Assembly: GCA_947252915.1 (NCBI GenBank)
Contig: CAMXWI010000012.1
Coordinates: forward strand, 1-12,013
Direction of reading: 5' to 3'
Origin: an uncultured Lactobacillus sp.
GTDB lineage: Bacteria; Bacillota; Bacilli; Lactobacillales; Lactobacillaceae
DNA: 12,013 nucleotides
Part shown: piece after piece, positions 1 through 6,392 of the stretch
Numbering within the stretch: position 1 is the first letter of the stretch
Layout of the letters: the number at the start of each line of letters is the position of its first letter
Program-made: the position numbers and the translations under genes
Notes under the pieces: model-generated
What the model saw: the letters and a program-made list of their open reading frames with translations, nothing else
Databases searched by the model: none
What the model was told of the DNA's origin: nothing

Positions 1-61
1 TGCGGATGAACTTGATGAACGGTTTGCGGATGAAGCGCAAAAAATTGTGGGTCACCGTTAA
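1..61 (+). CDS. C-terminal end of an unidentified protein (partial)
   Basis: An open frame enters from the left edge (first complete codon at position 2) and stops at TAA 59-61. It gives 19 residues ending in ADEAQKIVGHR, acidic and probably helical. GAT/GAA codon use resembles the rest of the window, so this is probably the true end of an upstream gene. The fragment is too short to name. No terminator hairpin is visible between its stop and the promoter at 79-107, so some read-through into the ABC operon is possible. Confidence 0.5.
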   Translation, partial: ADELDERFADEAQKIVGHR

Positions 62-78
62 AAAGATAATTAATAATG

Positions 79-107
79 TTGACAATCGTCAACAGAGTCT
101 GTACACT
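79..107 (+). promoter_or_regulatory. Sigma-A type promoter of the amino-acid ABC operon
   Basis: TTGACA (79-84) is a perfect -35 box, followed by a 17-base spacer and TACACT (102-107) as the -10 box. This predicts transcription from about 113-114, a short leader and the lipoprotein gene at 153. The -35 box lies inside a perfect inverted repeat, TTGAC-AATC-GTCAA (79-92). A second repeat, TTACTT-N5-AAGTAA (109-125), covers the predicted start. Either could be a regulator site, but neither matches an operator I can name. Confidence 0.7.
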
Positions 108-152
108 TTTACTTATTGAAAGTAAGCATGATGGCAAGGAGGAAATACGGTA

Positions 153-950
153 ATGAAAAAATGGCTCAAAAGAATCAGTGTGATCGGTGCTAGTTTACTT
201 GCAATGGTGGCACTGGCAGCCTGTGGCCGCTCTTCTTCAAGTAATAGTCCCCAATTAGTTAAGAAAGGGACATTAACGGTCGGGTTGGAAGGAACCTATG
301 CACCATATTCGTACCGTGAAAACGGTAAGTTAACGGGATTTGAAGTTGATATGGCGCGTGTGTTAGCTAAGAAGATGGGCTACAAGGTTAAGTTTGTGCC
401 AACCAAGTGGGATTCATTAATCGCGGGGGTTGGTTCCCATAAATTTGATATGGCAATCAATAACATCGCGATGACTCCAGAACGTCAAAAGGCATACTTG
501 TTCTCAACTCCATATATTTACTCCAAGACGTCCTTAATCATGAAGAAGGACAATAACGACATTAAGAACGTTAACGATATTAAGGGGAAAAAGATTGCTG
601 CTGCAACCGGGACTGCGAATGCCGATAACGTTAAGAAGTTCGGCGGTGACAATGTTTCATCACCAGACTTTGCGACTGCAATGTCATTAATGCGGCAGGG
701 GCGGGTCCAAGCCGCAATGAACTCGAAGGAAGCATTCCTTTATTATCAACGGACGAATAATGCGGATGACTTAAAGGAAATGACGGTCCCAACGAGCAAG
801 ATTCCAAGTCAAAAGATTGGGATTTTGATGGCGAAGAATAATAAAGGTTTGAAGAAGAAGACGGATAAGGCATTGAATGAACTCCGTAAGGATGGTACAT
901 TGAAGCGGTTATCTGATAAATACTTCCAAGAAAACATTACTGAAAAATAA
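153..950 (+). CDS. Amino-acid (probably cystine) ABC transporter substrate-binding lipoprotein
   Basis: This is an extracellular, membrane-anchored receptor that captures a polar amino acid and hands it to the permease encoded next. The 265-residue protein starts with a lipoprotein signal: a basic MKKWLKR end, a hydrophobic stretch and the lipobox LAAC with Cys24 as the lipidation site. The mature part is a bacterial family 3 solute-binding domain (about 37-258). It has VGLEGTYAPYSY near the start, LTGFEVDMA, and the TPERQKAYLFSTPY hinge region. These stretches closely resemble, from memory, the lactobacillar BspA/collagen-binding protein (Cnb) family, members of which bind L-cystine; cystine specificity is therefore inferred. 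The start is fixed by AAGGAGG at 136-142, ten bases before the ATG. It is the first gene of a receptor-permease-ATPase operon. A possible adhesin role, as claimed for Cnb, cannot be judged from sequence. Confidence 0.9.
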   Translation: MKKWLKRISVIGASLLAMVALAACGRSSSSNSPQLVKKGTLTVGLEGTYAPYSYRENGKLTGFEVDMARVLAKKMGYKVKFVPTKWDSLIAGVGSHKFDMAINNIAMTPERQKAYLFSTPYIYSKTSLIMKKDNNDIKNVNDIKGKKIAAATGTANADNVKKFGGDNVSSPDFATAMSLMRQGRVQAAMNSKEAFLYYQRTNNADDLKEMTVPTSKIPSQKIGILMAKNNKGLKKKTDKALNELRKDGTLKRLSDKYFQENITEK

Positions 951-956
951 ATTAGT

Positions 957-993
957 AAGGCCAAGATCGCAATTATAACGAGCTTGGCCTTTT
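957..993 (+). terminator. Intercistronic hairpin with T-run (attenuator / partial terminator)
   Basis: AAGGCCAAG (957-965) pairs perfectly with CTTGGCCTT (983-991). Three further pairs lie inside after one A-G mismatch, around a 9-base loop, and TTTT follows (990-993). It begins six bases after the receptor-gene stop and ends just before the permease ribosome site. In this position it should either terminate part of the transcripts or protect the 3' end of a receptor-only mRNA. Both would give more receptor than permease, a common ratio in such importers. Confidence 0.65.
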
Positions 994-998
994 ACAAA

Positions 999-1004
999 AG
1001 GGGA
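999..1004 (+). promoter_or_regulatory. Ribosome binding site that fixes the permease start
   Basis: AGGGGA lies six bases before the ATG at 1011. The longer open frame could begin at TTG 984, but that codon is inside the 3' arm of the hairpin at 957-993 and has no ribosome site, so 1011 is chosen. Confidence 0.7.
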
Positions 1005-1010
1005 ATTAAA

Positions 1011-1706
1011 ATGTGGGATATTATCAAATCAACAACGCCAGAAATTTTATGGGCCGGCATTAAATACACGATTCCGATTGCGGTAATCTCGTTTATTATT
1101 GGATTGGTGATTGCGGTGATAACCGCCCTGATTAAAACTTCTCAGCCACGGGGAAATACAGTGGTCAAAGGTCTTTGGCAGGTTCTCAAGGCCATTTTCT
1201 CGTTTTATGTCTGGCTCTTTCGTTCCACACCACTAATTGTTCAATTGTTTATTGTTTTTTACGGGCTCCCCAACGTCGGCTTGCAATTAAATGCGTGGAC
1301 GGCTGGTATTTGGACTTTTTCCCTTAATACCGGGGCGTACGCCTCAGAAACGATTCGGGCGGCCATTAGTTCCATCCCCCGCAGTCAGTGGGAGGCAGCA
1401 TATTCTATCGGGATGACTTACCAGCAAGTGTTATTCAAGATTATCTTTCCCCAAGCTTTCCGGGTGGCAATTCCACCGCTGTCGAATTCCTTTATTGGAC
1501 TAGTCAAAGATACGTCGTTAGCAAGTACGATTACGATTGCGGACATGTTTTTAGTGAGTCAGCAAATTGCTTCGCATAACTATCAACCGTTATTGATGTA
1601 CTCAATTGTCGCAGCGGTTTATGCCGTTTTCTGCTCGTTACTGACGATTTTGCAATACTACATGGAAAAACGGTTATCACGCTACATTACCGCGGAGGGG
1701 GAATAG
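1011..1706 (+). CDS. Amino-acid ABC transporter permease (HisM/GlnP-type)
   Basis: This is the membrane channel of the importer, 231 residues from ATG 1011. Hydrophobic segments lie at about 19-41, 62-88, 97-117, 150-165 and 192-216, in the usual MetI-like arrangement. RSTPLIVQLF (71-80) is the conserved segment typical of polar amino-acid permeases. The EAA loop that docks the ATPase is visible as EAAYSIGMTYQQVLFKIIFP (128-147). Only one permease gene is present, so the working channel is expected to be a homodimer. The start at 1011 rather than an upstream TTG rests on the AGGGGA site and on the hairpin covering the TTG. The gene's last codons hold the ribosome site of the ATPase gene, which begins three bases after this stop, so their translation is probably coupled. 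Confidence 0.93.
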   Translation: MWDIIKSTTPEILWAGIKYTIPIAVISFIIGLVIAVITALIKTSQPRGNTVVKGLWQVLKAIFSFYVWLFRSTPLIVQLFIVFYGLPNVGLQLNAWTAGIWTFSLNTGAYASETIRAAISSIPRSQWEAAYSIGMTYQQVLFKIIFPQAFRVAIPPLSNSFIGLVKDTSLASTITIADMFLVSQQIASHNYQPLLMYSIVAAVYAVFCSLLTILQYYMEKRLSRYITAEGE

Positions 1707-1709
1707 TCA

Positions 1710-2444
1710 ATGATTAAATTAAGTCATGTTGATAAACAATATCAAAATCATCACGCCTTGAATGACGTCAGCGTTGAATTCCCTGATCATCAAACAACAG
1801 TTATTCTGGGACCATCAGGTGCCGGAAAATCAACGTTACTCCGGGCAATTAACTTGCTTGAACGACCACAGTCCGGAACGTTAGAGATTGGCGATTTAAA
1901 GCTGGATTATGCACAAGATTTATCCAATAAAGAAATTTTGCAAATGCTTCGCCAAACGGCCATGGTTTTCCAGAGTTGGAACCTGTTTCCAAATCTAACG
2001 ATTCTGGAGAACATTACGGAAGGACCGATCTACGTGAAGGGCATTAGTCGAGCGGCTGCTGAGGAAAAGGCACACCAACTGCTCCAACAAGTCGGCTTAG
2101 ACGACGTTGCTAACCGTTATCCAAACCAACTTTCCGGTGGCCAGCAACAGCGGGTTTCCATTTGTCGGGCATTAGCTCTCGATACTTCATTTATCCTCTT
2201 TGATGAGCCCACGAGTGCGCTCGATCCTGAACTAGAGGCCCAGATTTTACGGGTGCTGCAAGATTTAGCTAAGCAGGGCCATTCTATGATTGTGGTGACC
2301 CACAATATGGACTTTGCACGCAAGGTTGCTGACCAAATCGTCTTTGTTGAAGATGGTCAGATTGAATTTGCGGGTGCTAGTGAACAGTTCTTTAATCAAC
2401 CAACAGAACGCATTCAAGAATTTTTAGCTGCGATGAAATTTTAG
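1710..2444 (+). CDS. Amino-acid ABC transporter ATP-binding protein (GlnQ/TcyC-type)
   Basis: This is the cytoplasmic ATPase that powers the importer. In 244 residues all nucleotide-binding motifs are intact: Walker [10 protein letters not shown] (34-42), Q-loop Gln88 in [10 protein letters not shown], signature LSGGQQQR (141-148), Walker B FILFDE with catalytic Glu166, D-loop SALD and switch His198 in VVTHNM. The overall form is that of polar amino-acid ATPases (GlnQ, HisP, TcyC). The start is an ATG preceded by GGAGGGGG (1694-1701), which lies inside the end of the permease gene. It is the last gene of the operon, followed 27 bases later by a strong terminator. The substrate cannot be read from the ATPase; cystine is suggested only by the receptor. 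Confidence 0.95.
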   Translation: MIKLSHVDKQYQNHHALNDVSVEFPDHQTTVILGPSGAGKSTLLRAINLLERPQSGTLEIGDLKLDYAQDLSNKEILQMLRQTAMVFQSWNLFPNLTILENITEGPIYVKGISRAAAEEKAHQLLQQVGLDDVANRYPNQLSGGQQQRVSICRALALDTSFILFDEPTSALDPELEAQILRVLQDLAKQGHSMIVVTHNMDFARKVADQIVFVEDGQIEFAGASEQFFNQPTERIQEFLAAMKF

Positions 2445-2470
2445 AGATTATATCGCTGCGCTGCGAACAG

Positions 2471-2516
2471 AAAAATGCCGCCAGGTTCGGATGGTCCGAA
2501 TTCTGGCGGCATTTTT
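2471..2516. terminator. Bidirectional intrinsic terminator between convergent operons
   Basis: AAAAATGCCGCCAG (2471-2484) pairs over 14 bases with CTGGCGGCATTTTT (2503-2516). A second inner stem, TTCGGA/TCCGAA, closes a 3-base TGG loop. The A-run on one side and the T-run on the other allow termination in both directions. It lies between the ABC operon ending at 2444 and the minus-strand operon ending at 2531, and so separates the two convergent units. Confidence 0.92.
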
Positions 2517-2530
2517 GCGGTATTAACTAA

Positions 2531-2755
2531 CTAAACGTGTTTTTTAATTTCGTATTCCTTAGTAGAATCATGTGGTTCTTGCTTAGCATCACGGGCGTAA
2601 AAGATGGCGTATTCTTCATTATCCTTATCTTTAGCAATTACCAGGTCGTCAACTTTACGTTCCTTTTTAAAAATTTGTCCCTTCCGGATGGCTTCGTTGT
2701 AATCGTGAATGTTGGCAATTGAATCACCCGGGTTAAAGAAAATTCTAGTTTCCAT
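2531..2755 (-). CDS. Small conserved-looking protein of unknown function (74 aa)
   Basis: I do not recognise this family. The protein is 74 residues, strongly charged, with no membrane segment, signal peptide or cysteine. It opens with METRIFFNPGDSIANIHDYNEAI and ends in a lysine-rich EYEIKKHV tail; the middle alternates Lys/Glu/Asp with a short hydrophobic EEYAIFYA strand. The ATG at 2755 is chosen because AAAGGAAGTGAG stands just upstream in the 16-base gap after the PEBP gene. An in-frame extension to 2845 would run inside that gene and has no support. It is the last gene of the minus-strand operon and ends 14 bases from the bidirectional terminator. A soluble cytoplasmic accessory protein is the most that can be said. 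Confidence 0.7.
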   Translation of the reverse strand: METRIFFNPGDSIANIHDYNEAIRKGQIFKKERKVDDLVIAKDKDNEEYAIFYARDAKQEPHDSTKEYEIKKHV

Positions 2756-2771
2756 AATCTCACTTCCTTTA

Positions 2772-3275
2772 TTAATTTGCACGTGATGGTAACTGAATAG
2801 TGGCTTCATCAACAATGTGACCTTTTGCAGCTTGAAGAAATTCATTTAACCAATAACCATTTTTTAACGGCAAAATTTGATCGAGGGCATAAACGGTTAA
2901 TTGGTAATTATGCGTCTGATCAGGTGGCGTCGGACCGGTATATCCGGTTTGTGGTTGCCCATTAACGAACCGACTGGCATTACTATTTTTTCCTTGAATG
3001 AACCGGTCTTTGAGTGCCAAACTGGCATTTTCTGGAATTTCTTGCCAATCACCAGGAATATTGGTGGCAATCCAGTGAATCCAGGTAAATCCACAAACTG
3101 GAATGGAATCATAATCGACCATTACGATTGCGTATGCCTTAGTTGTGGCCGGCGCATCACTGATTTTAATCGGGAATGATGTTACTGGCTGACCGGCTAA
3201 CTGATTGGCAGCTGGAGCAAACTTCCCGTAACGGTCTGGGAGAAGACCATTTTCAAGTGGAACATCAATTTTCAT
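2772..3275 (-). CDS. YbhB/YbcL-family (PEBP, Raf-kinase-inhibitor-like) protein
   Basis: This is a 167-residue member of the phosphatidylethanolamine-binding protein fold, which in bacteria is cytoplasmic or secreted and of largely unknown role. The ligand-pocket motifs are present: DYDS (54-57, the DxD element), FTWIHWIATNIPG with His67-Trp68, and YTGPTPPDQTHNYQLTVYALD beginning at Tyr112, matching the GPxPPxxxHxYxxxxyAL signature with His122. There is no signal peptide, so it probably acts inside the cell. The ATG at 3275 follows an almost ideal AAGGAGGTCG ribosome site in the 17-base gap after the phosphatase gene. Because it has its own strong site, it should be made even if phosphatase translation stops early. 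The ligand is unknown. Confidence 0.92.
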   Translation of the reverse strand: MKIDVPLENGLLPDRYGKFAPAANQLAGQPVTSFPIKISDAPATTKAYAIVMVDYDSIPVCGFTWIHWIATNIPGDWQEIPENASLALKDRFIQGKNSNASRFVNGQPQTGYTGPTPPDQTHNYQLTVYALDQILPLKNGYWLNEFLQAAKGHIVDEATIQLPSRAN

Positions 3276-3292
3276 TTTTTCGACCTCCTTAA

Positions 3293-4082
3293 TTAATTTA
3301 GATACAGTTTTCGTAAATCTACACGGTCATCTTTGGTGAGACCAACCGCGGAACGGAGATAGTTTTCGACACTCCCATACTGTTCTTTAATCACCTGGCG
3401 AGCCGCTTCGAGGTAGCTCGGATCAGCGGTCCATAATGCAGTGTAGTTATCAATGAGTGTTGATGGCCGTTGTGCTGCGCGTAACATTGCTTGGCGGCCG
3501 TTCAGAAAATTCTTCAAGGCCGTATTAGTTAACAAGTAATCTTTTTTGGCAATTTCAGCACTAACACCTAGTGCTCGAAGAATTAGGTAGGCGCTCATTC
3601 CCGTCCGATCCTTACCCGCGGTGCAATGAAACAGAATACTTTGGTTTTCATTGACGGTTAGCAATTGTTCAAAGACAGTGTGAAAGGCATGGGCAGCGTG
3701 TTGACTAGTCATCATATCATGGTAGACCGTTTGCATGTGCTGACGGCCGGCAAGCGGATTGCTCCGTAACTCGTTACTGAGTCCGTCGACGCTCTTCGAT
3801 GAATCGGTCACATCCCGCTGGAAAACTGGATTCGATAAGTATTCAATGTGGTCAGGAAGTTGATCTGGAGCAGCGGTGATTTCTTCCTTGGAGCGCAGGT
3901 CGATGTCTGTTTGGATGGCTAGTGTAGTGAGTTGCTGCTGATCTTGGTCAGAAAGTTGACTAAGTTTATCAGAGCGAAAAATCTTCCCCCCATTTGACGA
4001 TTTGACCATTAACGGTCGGGTAACCACCGAGGTCACGAAAATTATGGGTGTTCAATAATGGGATAATTCGTTCGTGAGCCAA
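3293..4082 (-). pseudogene. Protein tyrosine phosphatase (Y_phosphatase3 family), frameshifted near the N-terminus
   Basis: The catalytic part is intact: TDIDLRS, then the P-loop FHCTAGKDRTG with the nucleophilic Cys (Cys153 in the repaired protein), as in bacterial dual-specificity tyrosine/lipid phosphatases. The family's N-terminal landmark, THNFRDLGGYPTVNGQIVKWG, is encoded just upstream in another frame, starting at TTG 4082 behind AAAGGAAGTGA (4087-4097). The two frames meet exactly at a run of six Gs (minus strand; C6 at 3986-3991 on plus). With five Gs the gene reads ...VKWG-KIFRSDKL... as one protein of 262 residues, the usual family length. As written, translation from 4082 gives about 54 residues and stops at 3918. 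The alternative open frame from GTG 4036 replaces the conserved segment with an unrelated TSVVTRPLMVKSSNG start. It is the second gene of the minus-strand operon. Homopolymer error, recent inactivation or slippage are all possible. Confidence 0.85.
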
Positions 4083-4086
4083 TCGA

Positions 4087-4097
4087 TCACTTCCTTT
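4087..4097 (-). promoter_or_regulatory. Ribosome binding site supporting the TTG start of the phosphatase gene
   Basis: On the minus strand AAAGGAAGTGA differs by one base from the anti-16S sequence AAAGGAGGTGA. It stands just before TTG 4082, which opens the frame encoding the conserved NFRDLGGY segment. No comparable site precedes the GTG at 4036. Confidence 0.65.
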
Positions 4098-4106
4098 CTG
4101 TTTCCC

Positions 4107-5048
4107 TTATTGTACCAGTTGCGAAAGGGCCTGTGCAAAATGTTGTCCAGCCGTTAGCGATCCGCGTTGGCTAGGGTGCAAACCATCAACTGTTTCTAAA
4201 CACCAGTCAACAGTTGGTATTACTGGAATATTCATTTCTTTACCAATCGTTGTGATCTCCTGGGCAAAACTTTGTAAGAAGGGCACCATTAATGCAACTG
4301 AACATTGATAACGTTTTTGAACTGCTTTGACGTACTTGCGGTATGCCAGACGAAATTCATTGGTGGAGAAGCGCCAGTCGTTAACCCCTAAAGCAATAAT
4401 TACTAAATTAAAATGTTTCACCGGTGCTTTGGTTTGAGCATTTAATTGGTTGAGCCACCCGTGTGCTGGTGGAACATTTCCAGTTCCCGGGCGTAACACC
4501 CCAGCGGCCGAATAAGCCACCCGGTGAATTTCAATTTGAGGAAGGCAGTCTCGGGCAACCGCCAAATAGTTACTTTCCGGACGATAGTCGACACTAGCAT
4601 GTTTGCCAGCAACCCAACACCCTGCCGTTATGGAATCACCAAGAACGAGGACGCGGGTGGACTTAGCAAGGGGCTGAATAATGGCCGAATCATCAACTTC
4701 CATTCTAGTGATCGTGAAGACTTCATTTTTGTTCCAAACATCATCAAGGTCACAGTTGCCACCTGTCATAATACAAATTTGGTGGCAAGCTGGCGAAAGG
4801 GATAACGTCATACTTCCATCTGAAGCAGGCCAGCGCTGCCAAACACCATCATCAATGCGGCAGGTAAAGAACTGACTAGGAGAAAGGGGGTTAGCATGAT
4901 TTACTGTTTTGATGGTCAAAGTGGCACTATGACGAATCGTGAAATTTAATGTGGCCCCTAATAGCGGTGACATTAATGACTGATCGTGGAGAAACCACCG
5001 CCCGGTGAGGTGGGTTTGTTCCATAATTTTGTTTGCGGAAAGCTCCAT
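4107..5048 (-). CDS. SGNH/GDSL hydrolase (carbohydrate-esterase family 2-like layout)
   Basis: This is a 313-residue esterase of the SGNH fold. Residues 1-125 form a beta-rich N-terminal domain resembling the jelly roll that precedes the catalytic domain in CE2 acetyl esterases. The catalytic part then shows block I VLGDSITAG (nucleophile Ser139), block II around AYSAAGVL (Gly183), block III ALGVNDW (Asn223) and block V DGLHPS (Asp288, His291). No signal peptide or anchor is seen, so it is probably cytoplasmic, removing acyl (perhaps acetyl) groups from an imported sugar or other small ester; the substrate is inferred from layout only. The ATG at 5048 follows AAGGAG. It is the first gene of the minus-strand operon, divergent from galK, with 24 bases between its stop and the phosphatase TTG. 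A lysophospholipase or thioesterase role cannot be excluded. Confidence 0.88.
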   Translation of the reverse strand: MELSANKIMEQTHLTGRWFLHDQSLMSPLLGATLNFTIRHSATLTIKTVNHANPLSPSQFFTCRIDDGVWQRWPASDGSMTLSLSPACHQICIMTGGNCDLDDVWNKNEVFTITRMEVDDSAIIQPLAKSTRVLVLGDSITAGCWVAGKHASVDYRPESNYLAVARDCLPQIEIHRVAYSAAGVLRPGTGNVPPAHGWLNQLNAQTKAPVKHFNLVIIALGVNDWRFSTNEFRLAYRKYVKAVQKRYQCSVALMVPFLQSFAQEITTIGKEMNIPVIPTVDWCLETVDGLHPSQRGSLTAGQHFAQALSQLVQ

Positions 5049-5097
5049 TGTTTAAACTCCTTACTTTTTTAACCTATTGTAGCGCACCCATGGATTG

Positions 5098-5113
5098 TGT
5101 TTCACGTGAAACA
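5098..5113. other. parS: parS site (ParB/Spo0J centromere-like binding site), perfect match
   Basis: TGTTTCACGTGAAACA is a perfect 16-bp palindrome and fits the well-established bacterial parS consensus TGTTNCACGTGAAACA at every defined position. parS sites load ParB to organise and segregate the chromosome near the origin of replication. It lies between the divergent SGNH-hydrolase and galK genes. It overlaps the predicted minus-strand -10 box (5111-5116) and transcription start, so bound ParB could also affect that promoter. Confidence 0.85.
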
Positions 5114-5139
5114 ATAAATGACGTTGACCAATTTTTCAA
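5111..5139 (-). promoter_or_regulatory. Candidate promoter of the SGNH hydrolase operon
   Basis: On the minus strand, TTGAAA (5139-5134) and TATTGT (5116-5111) are separated by 17 bases. They would start transcription near 5104, giving a leader of about 55 bases before the ATG at 5048. The core overlaps the galK -35 box (5124-5129) and the parS palindrome. A second possible -10 box, TACAAT (minus strand, 5081-5076), has no good -35 partner. Confidence 0.45.
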
Positions 5140-5152
5140 AAAGGTTTACCAT
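5124..5152 (+). promoter_or_regulatory. Sigma-A type promoter of the gal operon
   Basis: TTGACC (5124-5129), a 17-base spacer and TACCAT (5147-5152) form a reasonable promoter with start near 5159. That start falls at the left edge of the operator palindrome 5157-5174, a layout suited to repression by a LacI-type protein such as GalR. Confidence 0.65.
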
Positions 5153-5154
5153 GA

Positions 5155-5189
5155 GTTTAGTAAAATTTTACTAACGAACTTTACTAAAC
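5155..5189. promoter_or_regulatory. Candidate GalR operator with three half-sites
   Basis: TTAGTAAAATTTTACTAA (5157-5174) is a perfect 18-bp palindrome at the predicted gal transcription start. A third half-site, TTTACTAAAC (5180-5189), is the exact inverse complement of GTTTAGTAAA (5155-5164), 15 bases away. Palindromes of this size over +1 are typical of LacI-family operators, and the only such regulator in the window is GalR. The assignment is by position, as no footprint or motif search was done. Confidence 0.6.
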
Positions 5190-5207
5190 GAAAAACGGAG
5201 GCTGCTC

Positions 5208-6377
5208 ATGGAAAAGCAAGCGTTACTGGATGGATTCCAAAAAGTATTTCACCGCCCAGGAAAGGATATTTTCTTCTCTCCGGGACGAATTAACTTGATT
5301 GGTGAACACACCGATTACAATGATGGTTTGTCAATGCCTTGTGCAATTAGTTTGGGGACTTACGGGGTCTTTGCACCACGTGATGACGATAAAGTAGAAC
5401 TGTATTCCGAAAATATTAAGGGTGAGATTGTTTCATTCCCCGTGACGGACCGTTATCCAATTGTGAAGGATTCGGAACAATGGGCCAATTATCCAAAGGG
5501 AATGCTCGCTTATTTACGGCATGAAGGCTACCTCATCGATAAAGGATTTAGCCTCTATATCTATGGTAATCTGCCATATGGTTCGGGACTATCATCATCG
5601 GCGTCGATCGAGATGCTGATGGGGGAAGTCTTAAAGGATGAATTCAATCTGCCAGTCAGCAATATTGAGCTCGCAAAGCTGGGGCAGCGGACAGAAAATG
5701 ACTTTTTAGGTTTACGTTCCGGAATCATGGATCAGTTTGCTGTTCGGATGGGTAAGAAGGATCAAGCCGTTTTACTGAACAGCGCCACGTTGAGCTATCA
5801 GTATAAGTCAATGGATGATCCAAACTACACATTGGTAATTATGAGCACCAATAAAAAGCACTCATTAGCAAACTCGGCTTACAATGAGCGAGTCAAGCAA
5901 AGCCAGGAAGCATTGCATCTTTTGCAACAAAAGTTGGGGATTACCTCCCTTAGTGATCTCGACTTCAAGACCTTTGAAGCATATGACTACTTAATTAATG
6001 ATGCGGTTTTGATTCGGCGGGTACGGCATGTTGTCACGGAAAATGAACGGACACGTGAGGCTACTAAGGCGATGCAGGTGAATGACATGGAACGTCTTGG
6101 GCGGCTGATTAATGCCTCCCACGTTTCATTAGCGTACGACTATGAAGTATCCAGTTTTGAGCTTGATACACTAGTAAACACTGCTTGGCAACTTCCGGGA
6201 GTAGCCGGTGCCCGGATGATCGGTGGTGGCTTTGCAGGAAGCGCCATTGCGCTAGTCAAGAAGGACCAAGTTGAAAACTTGAAACAGCAGGTTGGCGAAG
6301 AATACCGCAATAAAGTTGGTTATGATGCTAGTTTCTTTGACGTTGAAATTGTTGATGGACCACGGCAATTAAACTAA
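5208..6377 (+). CDS. galK: Galactokinase
   Basis: GalK phosphorylates alpha-D-galactose with ATP to galactose-1-phosphate, the entry step of the Leloir pathway, in the cytoplasm. The 389-residue protein is of normal length and has all family signatures: the galactose-binding motif SPGRINLIGEHTDYNDG (24-40), the GHMP ATP-binding loop LPYGSGLSSSAS (122-133), GLRSGIMDQFAV with the catalytic Asp175, and the C-terminal GARMIGGGFAGSAIALV. The ATG follows CGGAGG with six bases of spacing. It is the first gene of galK-galT-galR and is led by the promoter at 5124-5152 and the palindromic operator at 5157-5174, so induction by galactose through GalR is likely. Confidence 0.98.
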   Translation: MEKQALLDGFQKVFHRPGKDIFFSPGRINLIGEHTDYNDGLSMPCAISLGTYGVFAPRDDDKVELYSENIKGEIVSFPVTDRYPIVKDSEQWANYPKGMLAYLRHEGYLIDKGFSLYIYGNLPYGSGLSSSASIEMLMGEVLKDEFNLPVSNIELAKLGQRTENDFLGLRSGIMDQFAVRMGKKDQAVLLNSATLSYQYKSMDDPNYTLVIMSTNKKHSLANSAYNERVKQSQEALHLLQQKLGITSLSDLDFKTFEAYDYLINDAVLIRRVRHVVTENERTREATKAMQVNDMERLGRLINASHVSLAYDYEVSSFELDTLVNTAWQLPGVAGARMIGGGFAGSAIALVKKDQVENLKQQVGEEYRNKVGYDASFFDVEIVDGPRQLN

Positions 6378-6392
6378 GGAGCGCGAATTAGA

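Noticed and set aside
2778..2793. parS-like CACGTGA near the end of the PEBP gene
   Set aside because: Only the central CACGTGA is shared; both outer arms are mostly mismatched.
2756..2845. N-terminal extension of the 74-aa protein
   Set aside because: It runs within the end of the PEBP gene and lacks a ribosome site; ATG 2755 has one.
4036..4036. GTG 4036 as the true start of the phosphatase (247 aa)
   Set aside because: The first 17 residues in that frame do not resemble the family, whereas the other frame encodes the conserved NFRDLGGY segment with a good ribosome site at 4087-4097.
5076..5081. TACAAT (minus strand) as the main hydrolase-operon -10 box
   Set aside because: No acceptable -35 box at 16-18 bases; TTGAAA-N17-TATTGT is better, though this one is not excluded.
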